The notes under the pieces were generated by a model, which worked only from the letters and a program-made list of their open reading frames with translations, made no database searches and was not told where the DNA came from. A stretch of 64,000 nt of DNA from Ferruginibacter sp. (GTDB lineage Bacteria; Bacteroidota; Bacteroidia; Chitinophagales; Chitinophagaceae), in assembly GCA_025352695.1 (NCBI GenBank), contig JANXSK010000132.1:1-64000 (forward strand). Direction: 5' to 3'. Numbering within the stretch: position 1 is the stretch's first letter; each line of letters begins with the position of its first letter. Positions 7,626-16,702 of this stretch are shown here, piece by piece. The position numbers and the translations under genes are program-made.

Positions 7626-9098
7626 TTATTTTGACTTAAGAAAAAACATACCAGTAAACTTATTCTCCTGTAATTTATTATTTAACGGTTGAAACTGTTT
7701 CTGCACCGCCATTTGGCGTTTGTTATTTTCATCAAATATCGTTGATAATCTTCCAAATGAACCGGTAGTTATATATCGCAATGCAGCAGCAAATGAAGGT
7801 TCGTTCGCATCTCCCCAATTTCTATTTATACCGTCGGGTGTAATTTTATCAGGAGCAAATCCATCATAATATTCTGCACTACCTGCACTGTTTACTGTTT
7901 TAAAAGAGATGGGGTAAATAGCATAATTATATATTGAAATAGGGAAAAAACCAACCGGCTTTCCATAAGTTGTATCTCCTACCAGTTTTACATCTAAGTA
8001 GGGCCGCAGGTTATTAATCAGCAGTTCACTAGCAGAAGCTGTTTGATGGGTAACTATAAAAAATACCCTGGTTAACGAATTTACACTTCCTGCTTTTTTA
8101 AAATTTACTGTGTTATCGCCGGGTAAAAATGAAACATTTGAAAAGCCTGGCTTTCTTTTTAATAAAGGAAATTTACCAGCAGTAAGCGAATCATTGAAAA
8201 TATAAGTATACATGGTTTTACCATCGGCAGATGATGGGGCAATAAAGTTAGCAAATGCATCCTGTGTTGTAGTTGATCCTCCATGATTATAACGGAGATC
8301 AACCACTAATTCATTTATACCTTTTGTTGCAAAATCTGTAAATGCTGTTGTTAACTCTGTAACAGAACCGGCACCAAAAAACTGGTTAAATACAATGTAG
8401 CCAATTTTGGAAGCTCCATTTGTAATTACATCTGTATATAAAACAGAATTAGCAGTATAAGCACTTTTTGAAAGGTTGATGTCAACGTTGCTGCCATCAG
8501 GTTTCGTAAAAGTGAAAGTTGCACTTGTTCCAGTACCAAAAAAAACATTGTTTAAAATGGTAACGCTTGCATTATCGTACCCAATTAGTGAATTGTTTAT
8601 TTTGCTGATATACCAACCTCTTTGAATGCCCGCGGTACCTGATGGAGAATTTTTGTATACGTACTCCACAAACCAGTAAACAGAATCATTTGGTAACACT
8701 TTGTCAAGGGAAGCTGCTTTAATAAAAAAACCATAATCCTGGTCGTTGCCGGTTTGTATGGCATCTGAACTTGCCTGCGTGGTTACAAAACTATAACTAT
8801 GTTTTTTATCCTGCGGCTGCAAAGCTCTTATAGCTGCCATTTCATTTTTTGCTGCATCAATATCGGTAGAACCTGTAAATTGTCTTGGATTAAAAGCGGC
8901 ATAAGAAGGAATTACTTCGTGCCACAAGTAGACTTCTTTTGTAAATAAATACAAGGAGTCTAAAAGTAAATCTTTTGCAGTGGCAGTAGGTACAGGTTCA
9001 ATAACTGGTGGAGTTGTTTGCGCAGGATTATTTTTTTTGCAAGAAACGGCCATCAACAAGGCAACTGAAATAACAAGTAAATATTTATAATTTTTCAT
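7626..9098 (-). CDS. S41 family peptidase, lipoprotein
   Basis: A C-terminal-processing-type serine protease anchored as a lipoprotein: the signal peptide ends in LLMAVSC with the lipidated Cys20. A Thr/Pro-rich linker follows, then an N-terminal helical region, a PDZ-like segment (about residues 120-215, with SPSGTAGIQRGWYISKINN) and the S41 core. The catalytic dyad is Ser355 in TASASELLINN and Lys380 in GDTTYGKPVG, spaced 25 apart as in E. coli Prc. The segment VVDLRYNHGG is the conserved strand before the active site. Such envelope lipoproteins cleave unstructured C-termini or peptides; the substrate is unknown. It is monocistronic. Confidence 0.9.
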   Translation of the reverse strand: MKNYKYLLVISVALLMAVSCKKNNPAQTTPPVIEPVPTATAKDLLLDSLYLFTKEVYLWHEVIPSYAAFNPRQFTGSTDIDAAKNEMAAIRALQPQDKKHSYSFVTTQASSDAIQTGNDQDYGFFIKAASLDKVLPNDSVYWFVEYVYKNSPSGTAGIQRGWYISKINNSLIGYDNASVTILNNVFFGTGTSATFTFTKPDGSNVDINLSKSAYTANSVLYTDVITNGASKIGYIVFNQFFGAGSVTELTTAFTDFATKGINELVVDLRYNHGGSTTTQDAFANFIAPSSADGKTMYTYIFNDSLTAGKFPLLKRKPGFSNVSFLPGDNTVNFKKAGSVNSLTRVFFIVTHQTASASELLINNLRPYLDVKLVGDTTYGKPVGFFPISIYNYAIYPISFKTVNSAGSAEYYDGFAPDKITPDGINRNWGDANEPSFAAALRYITTGSFGRLSTIFDENNKRQMAVQKQFQPLNNKLQENKFTGMFFLKSK

Positions 9099-9348
9099 AA
9101 TTGAATGTATTGTTTATAGTATATTAAATGTACGGCTATTTTCAAAAAAAGGTTTTGTCTGTTTAAGCAGGATGAATGTAAATTTTAAAGAAATAAAATT
9201 GAAAGGTATTTTACAAAATAGCCATACTTATGTTGTAAAGCTATTAAACCAGCATAACTATCAATAAATATAATTAAAGAAAAAGTGTTATGCTGAAGTT
9301 AACGCTTAAGGATAGTAAACTTAAACGTGATTATTTTTAAATAATACA

Positions 9349-9759
9349 TCACTTCTCTCCCGCCATCTCCATAACTATTTTCCATTCTTCTACTGTAACT
9401 GGCTGTACCGATAACCTGCCAAGTCTTACCAAGGCCATATTTTCTAAACGCTTATCTGCTTTTACCTGTGCAAGTGTTACAGCCTTTTTTAATTTTTTTT
9501 GTGGTTTTAAATCTACTACAACCCAGGCTTCCTCTTCCGTTGTAGGATCCTGATAATATTCCTTTATTACTTTGGCAATACCAACAATTTCAACGCCTTC
9601 GTTACTGTGATAAAATAAAACAAGGTCGCCCTTTTTCATTTCTTTTAAATTATTGCGGGCTCCATAATTGCGCACACCATTCCAAAAAGTTTGTTTGTCT
9701 ATTACAAACTGATTCCAACTATATTTAAATGGTTCTGACTTAACTAACCAATATGACAT
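9349..9759 (-). CDS. EVE domain-containing protein
   Basis: A protein of about 136 residues made of one EVE domain, a PUA/YTH-related fold thought to bind modified bases in nucleic acid. It begins MSYWLVKSEPFKYSW, the family N-terminus, contains WNGVRNYGARNNLKEMKKGD and VLFYHSN, and ends VQPVTVEEWKIV. The frame extends 15 codons further upstream, but the family start is the ATG at 9759. EVE proteins occur both as housekeeping proteins and in defence contexts. Nothing around this copy suggests defence. Confidence 0.9.
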   Translation of the reverse strand: MSYWLVKSEPFKYSWNQFVIDKQTFWNGVRNYGARNNLKEMKKGDLVLFYHSNEGVEIVGIAKVIKEYYQDPTTEEEAWVVVDLKPQKKLKKAVTLAQVKADKRLENMALVRLGRLSVQPVTVEEWKIVMEMAGEK

Positions 9760-9950
9760 AAAATAAATATTAAAAAAATAGATGAAAAAATTACCCTTCT
9801 GCAAACATATGAATGATGTTTAATTAATAAATGAAAATAATAGTTACAATTTTATTTATTTTAAATCCAAGGTTCTTATTCTATCGTAGTTGTGAAAGAG
9901 TAGTTAACAATTATAAAAATCAATTATTTTTCACAACAAAATTAATTCGT

Positions 9951-10652
9951 ATGCCAACAAAAAATGTAACCGACCAAGAACTAGTGGCAGTAGCAGAAGC
10001 AAACATTAAAAATTTTTCCAGAAGAAATTTCTTGGGATATATTGGAGGTGCTTCCGCATTACTTTTAACAGCCGCTGCCTGTAAAAAAGACACCAATTCC
10101 ACTAATAATAATAGTGGTACAGACTTAGGCTCTGGTGATGTAGGTATTTTAAATTATGCTTATGCGCTAGAGCAAATTGAAGCAGCCTTTTACACTAAAG
10201 TTTTTGAATCTCCTTATTCCGGAATAACTGCATCGGAAACTGCATTATTAGGTGACATAAGAGATCATGAAGTTGCACACAGAGAATTTTTTAAAGCAGC
10301 ATTGGCAACAGCAGCTATACCAGCTTTGGTGTTAGATTTTTCTTCTATCAATTTTAGCAGCAGGGATAGTGTTTTAGGTACTGCTAAAGCATTTGAAGAT
10401 TTAGGTGTCTCCGCTTATAATGGTGCTGGTAAATTAATAGTAAGTGCCGATTATTTGTTACTTGCTGGTAAAATTGTTTCGGTAGAAGCAAGACATGCTG
10501 CATACATCAGAGACATTATTATGCCAGGAACTTTTGCAGATGGACTGGATGCAAATGGACTTGAAATAAGTCGTTCTCCAAAAGAGGTTTTTGCCATTGC
10601 GGGCACTTACGTAAAAACCAAATTAAACATTAGCAATTTACCAACCAATTAA
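9951..10652 (+). CDS. Ferritin-like domain protein with Tat lipoprotein signal
   Basis: A four-helix ferritin-like protein exported by the twin-arginine pathway. The N-terminal SRRNFLGYIGGA is a good Tat motif, and LLLTAAAC supplies a lipobox, so it is probably a Tat-exported lipoprotein. The helices carry the expected carboxylate/His ligands: LEQIEAAFY, DHEVAHREF (ExxH), AFEDLGVSAY and SVEARHAAYI (ExxH). A di-metal site is therefore likely (inference); substrate unknown. An upstream ATG at 9831 would add 40 residues, but the ATG at 9951 places the Tat signal about 23 residues from the start. A paralogue follows after 9 bases and tatA lies 1 kb downstream. Confidence 0.88.
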   Translation: MPTKNVTDQELVAVAEANIKNFSRRNFLGYIGGASALLLTAAACKKDTNSTNNNSGTDLGSGDVGILNYAYALEQIEAAFYTKVFESPYSGITASETALLGDIRDHEVAHREFFKAALATAAIPALVLDFSSINFSSRDSVLGTAKAFEDLGVSAYNGAGKLIVSADYLLLAGKIVSVEARHAAYIRDIIMPGTFADGLDANGLEISRSPKEVFAIAGTYVKTKLNISNLPTN

Positions 10653-10661
10653 AATTATTTT

Positions 10662-11528
10662 ATGAAAATAGAAAACATAATCAACGAAATTGAAAGCGTG
10701 GAACCTGAAATATTACAAAGACTTGATGGAAGAAGAAATGCAATGAAAAGTTTTGCAAAATTTTCTGGTAAGATAGCTTTAGCTGCATTACCAATTGCAT
10801 TTGGTTCGATGTTAAATAAAGCTTACGGTAGTCCAACTGGTCCAAAAGATGCCATAACTGATGTACTAAATTTTGCACTAACATTAGAATATCTTGAATC
10901 CGAATTTTACAAAGCAGGATACGATGCAAGTATGGCGGGCACGTTAGCAATTCCATCAGGTGCTCCGATGGGAGCTATAAAAACAATTCGTGATCATGAA
11001 ATTGCACATGTTAACTTTTTGAAAACAGCTATCACTTCTTTGGGAGGAACACCCGTAGTATTTACTGCAGCATCTTTTGACTTTACAGCCAAAGGGAATT
11101 TTCCAACTGTATTTACTGACTATGCGTTGTTTTTAGCTGTTGCACAAACTTTCGAAGACACAGGTGTTAGAGCCTATAAAGGACAAGCTGGTAATTTGAT
11201 AAGCAATAATGATGTATTAACAGCAGCGTTAAACATTCATTCTGTTGAGGCAAGACATGCATCACATATTCGCCAGATGCGTAAGGCTAATGGCGGGCTT
11301 GTACCTGCAGGTGTAGATGTTAAACCTTGGATTACTTTAAACCAAAGTGGTATCGGTACATCTGCTGTTCAAGCAAGCTACAATGGCGAGGAATTAACAA
11401 CACAGGCAGGCGTTAATATAATCAACATTGGAGGTTTTGTAATATCAGCAAATGCTGCTTCTGAATGTTTTGATGAGCCACTTACTAAAGAACAAGTGGT
11501 ATCGATTGTTACTCCTTTCTTTGCTTAA
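10662..11528 (+). CDS. Ferritin-like domain protein, tandem paralogue
   Basis: A 288-residue paralogue of the upstream gene with the same helical ligand pattern: LEYLESEFYKAG, RDHEIAHVNFL (ExxH), TFEDTGVRAYKG and SVEARHASHIRQM (ExxH). The N-terminus has GRRNAMKSFAKF and then a hydrophobic stretch IALAALPIAFGSML, a degenerate Tat-like signal with an AYG-type end and no lipobox Cys. It may therefore be periplasmic rather than lipidated (inference). It sits nine bases after the first copy, so the two are almost certainly co-transcribed and could form a heteromer. A C-terminal extension after the fourth helix is absent from its neighbour. Confidence 0.87.
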   Translation: MKIENIINEIESVEPEILQRLDGRRNAMKSFAKFSGKIALAALPIAFGSMLNKAYGSPTGPKDAITDVLNFALTLEYLESEFYKAGYDASMAGTLAIPSGAPMGAIKTIRDHEIAHVNFLKTAITSLGGTPVVFTAASFDFTAKGNFPTVFTDYALFLAVAQTFEDTGVRAYKGQAGNLISNNDVLTAALNIHSVEARHASHIRQMRKANGGLVPAGVDVKPWITLNQSGIGTSAVQASYNGEELTTQAGVNIINIGGFVISANAASECFDEPLTKEQVVSIVTPFFA

Positions 11529-11540
11529 ATAATTTTTTGT

Positions 11541-11570
11541 AGAATGATTGTATTCTAATACAGTCATTCT
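11541..11570. terminator. Hairpin just after the ferritin-like pair
   Basis: AGAATGATTGTATT pairs with AATACAGTCATTCT around a two-base loop with one mismatch. It starts 12 bases after the stop codon. No long T run follows, so it may act as a transcript-stabilising hairpin or a weak terminator. Confidence 0.45.
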
Positions 11571-11603
11571 GCAAAATCACTAATTAGCATTTATTATAAT
11601 CAC

Positions 11604-11648
11604 TTTAAAGACAATAATATAATCAATATTTATATTATTGTCTTTAAA
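11604..11648. repeat. Perfect 19-bp inverted repeat between ferritin-like genes and tatA
   Basis: TTTAAAGACAATAATATAA at 11604-11622 is matched exactly by its reverse complement at 11630-11648, separated by a seven-base loop. It is entirely AT-rich, symmetric, and lies 80 bases upstream of tatA. It could be a terminator, an operator or an mRNA structure. It is a second hairpin in a 200-base intergenic gap. Confidence 0.8.
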
Positions 11649-11728
11649 TATTATTGCATTAATTTCATCTTTCAAACAAACAAACAAATCGGTATTTTAC
11701 AATTTGTTTTAATTCAAAAATTATTATT

Positions 11729-11947
11729 ATGATATTTTCACAATCTCTTTCAGCAATATTTTTAGCAATGCCAGGTGGCACGGAATGGATATTTATTTTA
11801 TTGGCCGTTGTATTATTATTTGGTGGTAAAAAAATACCTGAGTTAATGAAAGGTATTGGTAAAGGTGTTCGTGATTTTAACGATGCAAAAACGACCGTTA
11901 AAAATGATATCGAAGGAGTTATGAAACCAAAGTCGCCAACTGAATAG
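11729..11947 (+). CDS. tatA: Twin-arginine translocase subunit TatA
   Basis: TatA forms the variable-size pore of the Tat system, which exports folded proteins. The 72-residue protein has the single N-terminal transmembrane helix ([14 protein letters not shown]), the hinge and the amphipathic helix [20 protein letters not shown], then a polar charged tail. It lies directly downstream of two ferritin-like proteins, at least one with a good Tat signal, so this cluster links substrate and translocase. TatC is not in the window. TatA versus TatB cannot be completely separated by sequence, but Bacteroidota usually carry TatA and TatC only. Confidence 0.93.
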   Translation: MIFSQSLSAIFLAMPGGTEWIFILLAVVLLFGGKKIPELMKGIGKGVRDFNDAKTTVKNDIEGVMKPKSPTE

Positions 11948-11986
11948 ATTTTTCGAAATAAAAATATTGGTAGGCGGAGTTAAATT

Positions 11987-12709
11987 TTATTGCCATCCAC
12001 TGGCAAGTACATCGGCAATGTGCATGGTTTTAAGTGGAAGATTCTTACCTTTTATGTAACCATCTAAATGCATAAGACAGCTTAAATCTGTAGAGATAAT
12101 ATAGTTAGCTTTAGTAGCTAAAACATTTGTTATTTTTTGATCTGCCATGCTAATAGAAATACAATCGAATTTTACAGCGAATGTACCGCCAAAACCACAG
12201 CAGGTTTCAACGTCGTTCATTTCAACCAGTGATAATCCTTTTACATGGCTTAATAATTTCCGTGGTCCATCTTTTATTTTGCACTCTCTTAAAGCAGCAC
12301 AACTATCATGATAAGTAGCTTTTACATTTAATACAGCACCTATATTTTCTATCTTTAATACATCAATTAAAAATTCAGTAAACTCATAAATGCGTTTACT
12401 TAGCATACGAACCTGATCAATTTGTGAAGAATTTTCCAATACTTTATCATAAAAATTTCTAACAAATCCAACGCAACTTGCGCTAGGTGCAACAATGTAA
12501 TCGGCGTTATCAAAATCTTTTAAAAACTTGTTACCGACAGTTCTTGCTTCCTCCCAAAAACCGGCATTAAATGCAGGTTGGCCACAGCAGGTTTGGTTTG
12601 TATTGTATTTAACTTCGCAACCTGATTTTTGCAAAATTTTCATCATATTGAAAGCAGTTTGCGGGTAAAGCTGGTCAACAAAACAAGGTATAAATAGCTG
12701 AACTCTCAT
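11987..12709 (-). CDS. lutA: (Fe-S)-binding protein, LutA/YkgE type
   Basis: A protein of about 240 residues with two cysteine-rich (CCG) domains as in LutA of the LutABC L-lactate oxidation complex and the GlpC/HdrB superfamily. The first motif is NTNQTCCGQPAFNAGF and the second DVETCCGFGGTFAVKF; VQLFIPCFVDQLYP is the conserved N-terminus. These motifs bind an iron-sulfur cluster. The frame can start five codons upstream, but the ATG at 12709 (MRVQLFIPC) fits the family. LutB and LutC partners are not adjacent, so the lactate role is inferred from homology. It could serve another oxidoreductase. Confidence 0.82.
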   Translation of the reverse strand: MRVQLFIPCFVDQLYPQTAFNMMKILQKSGCEVKYNTNQTCCGQPAFNAGFWEEARTVGNKFLKDFDNADYIVAPSASCVGFVRNFYDKVLENSSQIDQVRMLSKRIYEFTEFLIDVLKIENIGAVLNVKATYHDSCAALRECKIKDGPRKLLSHVKGLSLVEMNDVETCCGFGGTFAVKFDCISISMADQKITNVLATKANYIISTDLSCLMHLDGYIKGKNLPLKTMHIADVLASGWQ

Positions 12710-12803
12710 GTATGTACCCCTCAATGGAAAAATGTAAATTTAGAAATATAATATGACTGTAACAGTAAAAATTAAATACAATTCCGCTGCTAAATATTAA
12801 AAA

Positions 12804-13301
12804 TTATAAGGCAGTAAAACTGTGCTTTAATGCGATCATTTTTAAAGCTGTTACCGCAGCTTCCTCTCCTTTGTGTCCATGTTTACCACCTGTTCGTTCA
12901 TCAATTTGTAATTGATTGTATACAGTTAATACGCCAAAAATAGTAGGTATAGGCAGACATAAGTTTACCTGTAAAACACCCTCTGTTACTGCTTTACAAA
13001 CATAATCAAAGTGTGGAGTATCGCCCCTTATTACACAAGCCAATGTAATAAAAGCAAAAGGTTTATCATCTTTATACTTATGTGCATCCCAATAACTTTT
13101 TATACAAAATGGAATTTCAAATGCACCAGGCACTGTGATAATTTTAAAGGGAACTTTATTTTCGGTTAATACTTTTATGCAACCTTCTTCAAGTTTATCG
13201 ATAGAAGCAGGATTCCATTGTGTGCGCACAATAACTACACAGGCACCCCTTGGTAGTTGGATGCCTGCTGTAGAATATAAATTATCGGTTGATATTGCCA
13301 T
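12804..13301 (-). CDS. ribH: 6,7-dimethyl-8-ribityllumazine synthase
   Basis: RibH condenses 5-amino-6-ribitylamino-uracil with 3,4-dihydroxy-2-butanone 4-phosphate in the penultimate step of riboflavin synthesis and assembles into pentamers or icosahedral capsids. Recognised features are VPGAFEIPF (substrate loop), CVIRGDTPHFDYVCKAVTEG with the catalytic His, and FGVLTVYNQLQIDERTGGKHGHKGEEA at the C-terminus. The 165-residue length is normal. The start is five bases after the stop of the TPR gene, so the two are probably one transcript. No other riboflavin genes are nearby. Confidence 0.96.
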   Translation of the reverse strand: MAISTDNLYSTAGIQLPRGACVVIVRTQWNPASIDKLEEGCIKVLTENKVPFKIITVPGAFEIPFCIKSYWDAHKYKDDKPFAFITLACVIRGDTPHFDYVCKAVTEGVLQVNLCLPIPTIFGVLTVYNQLQIDERTGGKHGHKGEEAAVTALKMIALKHSFTAL

Positions 13302-13306
13302 AATAA

Positions 13307-14029
13307 TTATTTAATAACACCTAATCTAGCAAGGTATTTATCCACCTGAAAATCAATCCTGTTATCCCTTAAAAAAGTGGGCGTAATTTCATTTTTAATT
13401 TGCTGGTAGTAATCAATCGCTTCTTTGGTTTTGCCCGTAGCATCGCAAAACATTGCAGCTCTTGATAATGATAAAAATCTGGTAGACTCATCCTTAACAT
13501 CTGCTACATCTACTGCCTTTTTATAGTATGATAATGCATCATCATTTTGTTTTAATTCAGAATAAGCATCGCCTAACATTCTGTACGCAGCACTCTGCGG
13601 TTGCTTACTGGAAGTAGAAAATTCTTTAAGATTTTTAACTGCATTGTTAAAATCTTTATTGTGCAGATAGCAAGCTCCTGCAATAAAATGTGCTCTGTTA
13701 CCAGCAGCGGTTCCTCCAAAATTACCTGCAACTTTTAAAACGCCTGTTATGCCATTACCACCGTTTAAAACCAAGGCAATAGAATCTTTATTGAAACCAG
13801 TTTGTGTCATTTTATCAAACAACTGTTCTGCCGGAAAAATTTGTTCAGCAGATTTTGCTTCATTAGGTATTTTAACTAAATTTTTATAAGCTAACCAGCC
13901 GGCTGCCAATAATATAATAGCACTTCCAACATAAACAATTGGTTTGCTGAATTGAGCCCAAAATCCTTTTGCTCTTTCAACTATTTCATTTTTTTCTAAC
14001 GCTGTAACTGTAACTTCATTCTCTGCCAT
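13307..14029 (-). CDS. Tetratricopeptide repeat membrane protein (YfgM-like)
   Basis: A 240-residue protein with one transmembrane helix near residues 33-50 (IVYVGSAIILLAAGWLAY), preceded by a cytoplasmic segment and followed by TPR-like helical repeats. A clear repeat unit is AAYRMLGDAYSELKQNDDAL followed by SYYKKAVDVA. The topology resembles YfgM/TPR_21 proteins, which act as chaperone-like partners at the inner membrane; that role is inferred by similarity only. It is upstream of and nearly touching ribH, a pairing that is common in Bacteroidota. Confidence 0.8.
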   Translation of the reverse strand: MAENEVTVTALEKNEIVERAKGFWAQFSKPIVYVGSAIILLAAGWLAYKNLVKIPNEAKSAEQIFPAEQLFDKMTQTGFNKDSIALVLNGGNGITGVLKVAGNFGGTAAGNRAHFIAGACYLHNKDFNNAVKNLKEFSTSSKQPQSAAYRMLGDAYSELKQNDDALSYYKKAVDVADVKDESTRFLSLSRAAMFCDATGKTKEAIDYYQQIKNEITPTFLRDNRIDFQVDKYLARLGVIK

Positions 14030-14120
14030 TGTATGTACTTGTTTTTTATGCTGGTAAAAGTTGTTTTAATTAGAGGAAAAAACTACCAGCCTACCGCTAT
14101 TTCCATCTGATAAAAAATAA

Positions 14121-15113
14121 TTAATCTGTTATAAATGGATAATCCTGTTGAATATAAACATCTTTCAATAACTCATCATCTTTGGGCCATGGACTTTCTT
14201 CTGCAAATTGCACGCTCTCTTCTACCTGCGCCTTTACCCTATCGTTCATCACTTCTATTTCTGCTTCACTTAACTTAAATTCTTCTTTCAAAACTTTCAA
14301 AACATGCTCTATCGGATCTCTCTCTTTGTATTCCTCCACCTCATCTTTTGTACGATATTTCTGAGGGTCACTCATACTGTGTCCTTTATACCTGTACGTT
14401 TTTATCTCTAATAAAGTTGGCCCACCTTTTTCTCTTGCACGGTTTACAGCTCTTAAAACTGCATTATGAACATCTTCAGGACTCATGCCATCTACGCTGT
14501 CGCCGGGCATATCATAAGCATCTGCCAATTTATATAAATCCAATACATTGCTCGTTCGTGCAACAGAAGTTCCCATAGCGTAGTTATTATTCTCACAAAT
14601 AAATACTACCGGTAATTTCCAAAGCATCGCCATATTAAATGTTTCGTGCAACATGCCTTGTCTTGCTGCACCATCTCCAAAAAAACATACCGCAACATTA
14701 TTTGTACCTCGATATTTTTCAGCAAATGCCAAGCCTGCACCTGTACCTATCTGAGCTCCAACAATACCATGACCTCCAAAAAAACCAACATCTACTCCAA
14801 AAATATGCATACTTCCACCCTTTCCTTTACTACAACCAGTGGCTTTACCGTACAATTCAGCCATGGTAGATTTTGGGGTAACGCCTTTAGCAATCGCCAA
14901 AGCATGACAACGATAAGCTGTAATAAATTTATCATCGGGGTTGGTAGCTGTCATACAGCCTGCGGCAACTGCCTCCTGTCCAATATACAAATGACAGAAA
15001 CCTCTAATTTTCTGCATTCCATATAATTGGCCTGTCTTTTCTTCAAAACGGCGTAATAAAAGCATTAGTTCGTACCAGTACTGGTAGGTTTCTTTAGAAA
15101 ACTTTGTAGCCAA
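14121..15113 (-). CDS. pdhA: Pyruvate dehydrogenase E1 component, alpha subunit
   Basis: E1-alpha of the heterotetrameric pyruvate dehydrogenase, which decarboxylates pyruvate using thiamine diphosphate and passes the acetyl group to E2. The TPP-binding motif is GDGAARQGMLHETFNMA ending in the ENNNYAMGT segment. The phosphorylation-loop region YRYKGHSMSDPQKYRT is present, as is IGQEAVAAGCM near the N-terminus. The 330-residue length is normal. E1-beta and E2 are not adjacent, so the complex is encoded at dispersed sites. A strong TTG/TATCTTTG promoter pair lies just upstream, so it is likely transcribed from its own promoter. Confidence 0.95.
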   Translation of the reverse strand: MATKFSKETYQYWYELMLLLRRFEEKTGQLYGMQKIRGFCHLYIGQEAVAAGCMTATNPDDKFITAYRCHALAIAKGVTPKSTMAELYGKATGCSKGKGGSMHIFGVDVGFFGGHGIVGAQIGTGAGLAFAEKYRGTNNVAVCFFGDGAARQGMLHETFNMAMLWKLPVVFICENNNYAMGTSVARTSNVLDLYKLADAYDMPGDSVDGMSPEDVHNAVLRAVNRAREKGGPTLLEIKTYRYKGHSMSDPQKYRTKDEVEEYKERDPIEHVLKVLKEEFKLSEAEIEVMNDRVKAQVEESVQFAEESPWPKDDELLKDVYIQQDYPFITD

Positions 15114-15133
15114 TGGATTTAATTTTTAGGCTG

Positions 15134-15166
15134 CAAAGATAAGGGAGAAATTGATAAAATAAACAA
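15134..15166 (-). promoter_or_regulatory. Promoter of pdhA
   Basis: On the minus strand a TTGTTT element and a TATCTTTG element are separated by 19 bases, matching the Bacteroidota -33/-7 consensus. The -7 element ends about 20 bases before the pdhA ATG. Confidence 0.7.
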
Positions 15167-15385
15167 CCCACAAAGAACCAATAATCTATCGGCTTTTACT
15201 TACTAGGCAGGTTTAAATAATTACTTTTGAGCGCCAATACTTATCATCAAAATAATCATAATAAGGCATTGATTTACCTTTATATAATAAAAAAAAAGAA
15301 TTAGTGTTAATAATATTGTTCTTTAAAAAAAGGGAGAATTTTGTAACAACAAAATACAACAACATTTAATTTATCTTGCAGGCCA

Positions 15386-16531
15386 ATGTTAAGGCTTACA
15401 AAAATAACCATCACACAATTTAAGAATTACAGTTTTTCAACTTTCAATTTTGCTGAAAGAGTTATTGGTATTTGTGGATTAAACGGCCAGGGAAAAACCA
15501 ATCTGCTGGATGCCATTTATTATTTGTGTTTTACCAAAAGTTATTTTACTAAAACAGATGGATTGAATTGCCAATTTAATATGGATGGGTTTAGGTTGGA
15601 AGGTATAGCTCCTCTTATACGCCCATATTGTAAAAAAAATGAAGCAGCATTTAGTGAAACGGACGCAGTACAATTAAAAGAAAATAAATCGAATAATATT
15701 GTTTGTATTTTTAGAGGTGTTGGAAAAAAAGAAATTTTAATAAACGAGGTGCCATACACTAAATTTTCGGAACATATTGGAAAATTTCCTTGTGTAATGA
15801 TTGCCCCTGATGATATTGAACTGATAGTTGGAGGAAGTGAAGAACGCCGGCGCTTTATTGATACTGTCATCAGCCAGATAGATCCGGAATACCTGCAACA
15901 ATTGATTATTTATACTAAAGTTTTACAATTACGCAACAGTTCTTTAAAAAAATTTGCTGAACAGGGTAAAACAGACTGGACGCTTTTAGAGGTACTGGAT
16001 GATCAGTTAGTAATGCCAGGAAACTATATTTATGCAAAGCGAAAAGAATTTACCTTACAGCTAATTCCATTGGTACAGCAGTTTTACAACCAGATTGCAA
16101 ACAATAATGAAGTAGTTACGCTGCAGTATGAAAGCCAGTTAAATGACAATGATTTTTATGCATTGTTAAACCAATGCAGACAAAAAGATTTTATTTTACA
16201 GCGAAGCAATGGGGGCATTCATAAAGATGATATTTCTCTCCAATTAAATAGACAGCTTTTTAAAACAACCGCCTCACAAGGGCAAAGAAAGAGTTTGTTG
16301 TTTGCCTTTAAATTGGCAGAATTTGAACTATTGAAAATAAATAAGGGATTTGCTCCCCTGCTGCTATTAGATGATGTTTTTGAAAAACTGGATGATAGCC
16401 GGATGCAAAATTTATTGCATTGGGTTTGTAATAAAAATGATGGCCAGGTATTTATAACAGATACACACAAGCAAAGACTTGAAGTGGCTTTTGTTGGATT
16501 GCAAACCACTTATCAGATTATTGAATTATAG
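15386..16531 (+). CDS. recF: DNA replication and repair protein RecF
   Basis: RecF is an SMC-like ATPase that, with RecO and RecR, loads RecA at single-strand gaps. It shows the Walker A motif in GLNGQGKTNLLDAIYYL, the ABC signature region TASQGQRKSLLFAFKLAEF and the Walker B/D-loop LLLLDDVFEKLDDSR, with the N-terminal LRLTKITITQFKNY strand. Length 381 is normal. A DciA-like gene follows, a neighbourhood also known from other phyla, but dnaA, dnaN and gyrB, the classical companions of recF, are not here. Confidence 0.97.
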   Translation: MLRLTKITITQFKNYSFSTFNFAERVIGICGLNGQGKTNLLDAIYYLCFTKSYFTKTDGLNCQFNMDGFRLEGIAPLIRPYCKKNEAAFSETDAVQLKENKSNNIVCIFRGVGKKEILINEVPYTKFSEHIGKFPCVMIAPDDIELIVGGSEERRRFIDTVISQIDPEYLQQLIIYTKVLQLRNSSLKKFAEQGKTDWTLLEVLDDQLVMPGNYIYAKRKEFTLQLIPLVQQFYNQIANNNEVVTLQYESQLNDNDFYALLNQCRQKDFILQRSNGGIHKDDISLQLNRQLFKTTASQGQRKSLLFAFKLAEFELLKINKGFAPLLLLDDVFEKLDDSRMQNLLHWVCNKNDGQVFITDTHKQRLEVAFVGLQTTYQIIEL

Positions 16532-16702
16532 ACAATATAATGTATTGTTTTTAGTATTTTATTTACTGCTTTTAATCTGTAAGTTTACCACAAAAGCACT
16601 CAGTAAATACCAGGTATAATTGATCCAAAAGTCAAGCTATTAAAGTAATCCGATGCATTTTAAAATAAAAAGAAAACAAAAAAACTTTAAACACAAACAG
16701 TA

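Noticed and set aside
9349-9759. EVE-domain protein as a defence gene
   Set aside because: EVE domains occur in some anti-phage systems, but the surroundings here (S41 protease, Tat-exported ferritin-like proteins) contain no nuclease or other defence gene.
15541-15870. A 109-codon minus-strand frame inside recF
   Set aside because: It is antisense to the highly conserved Walker A/N-terminal region of recF; its length is explained by codon composition of the sense gene.
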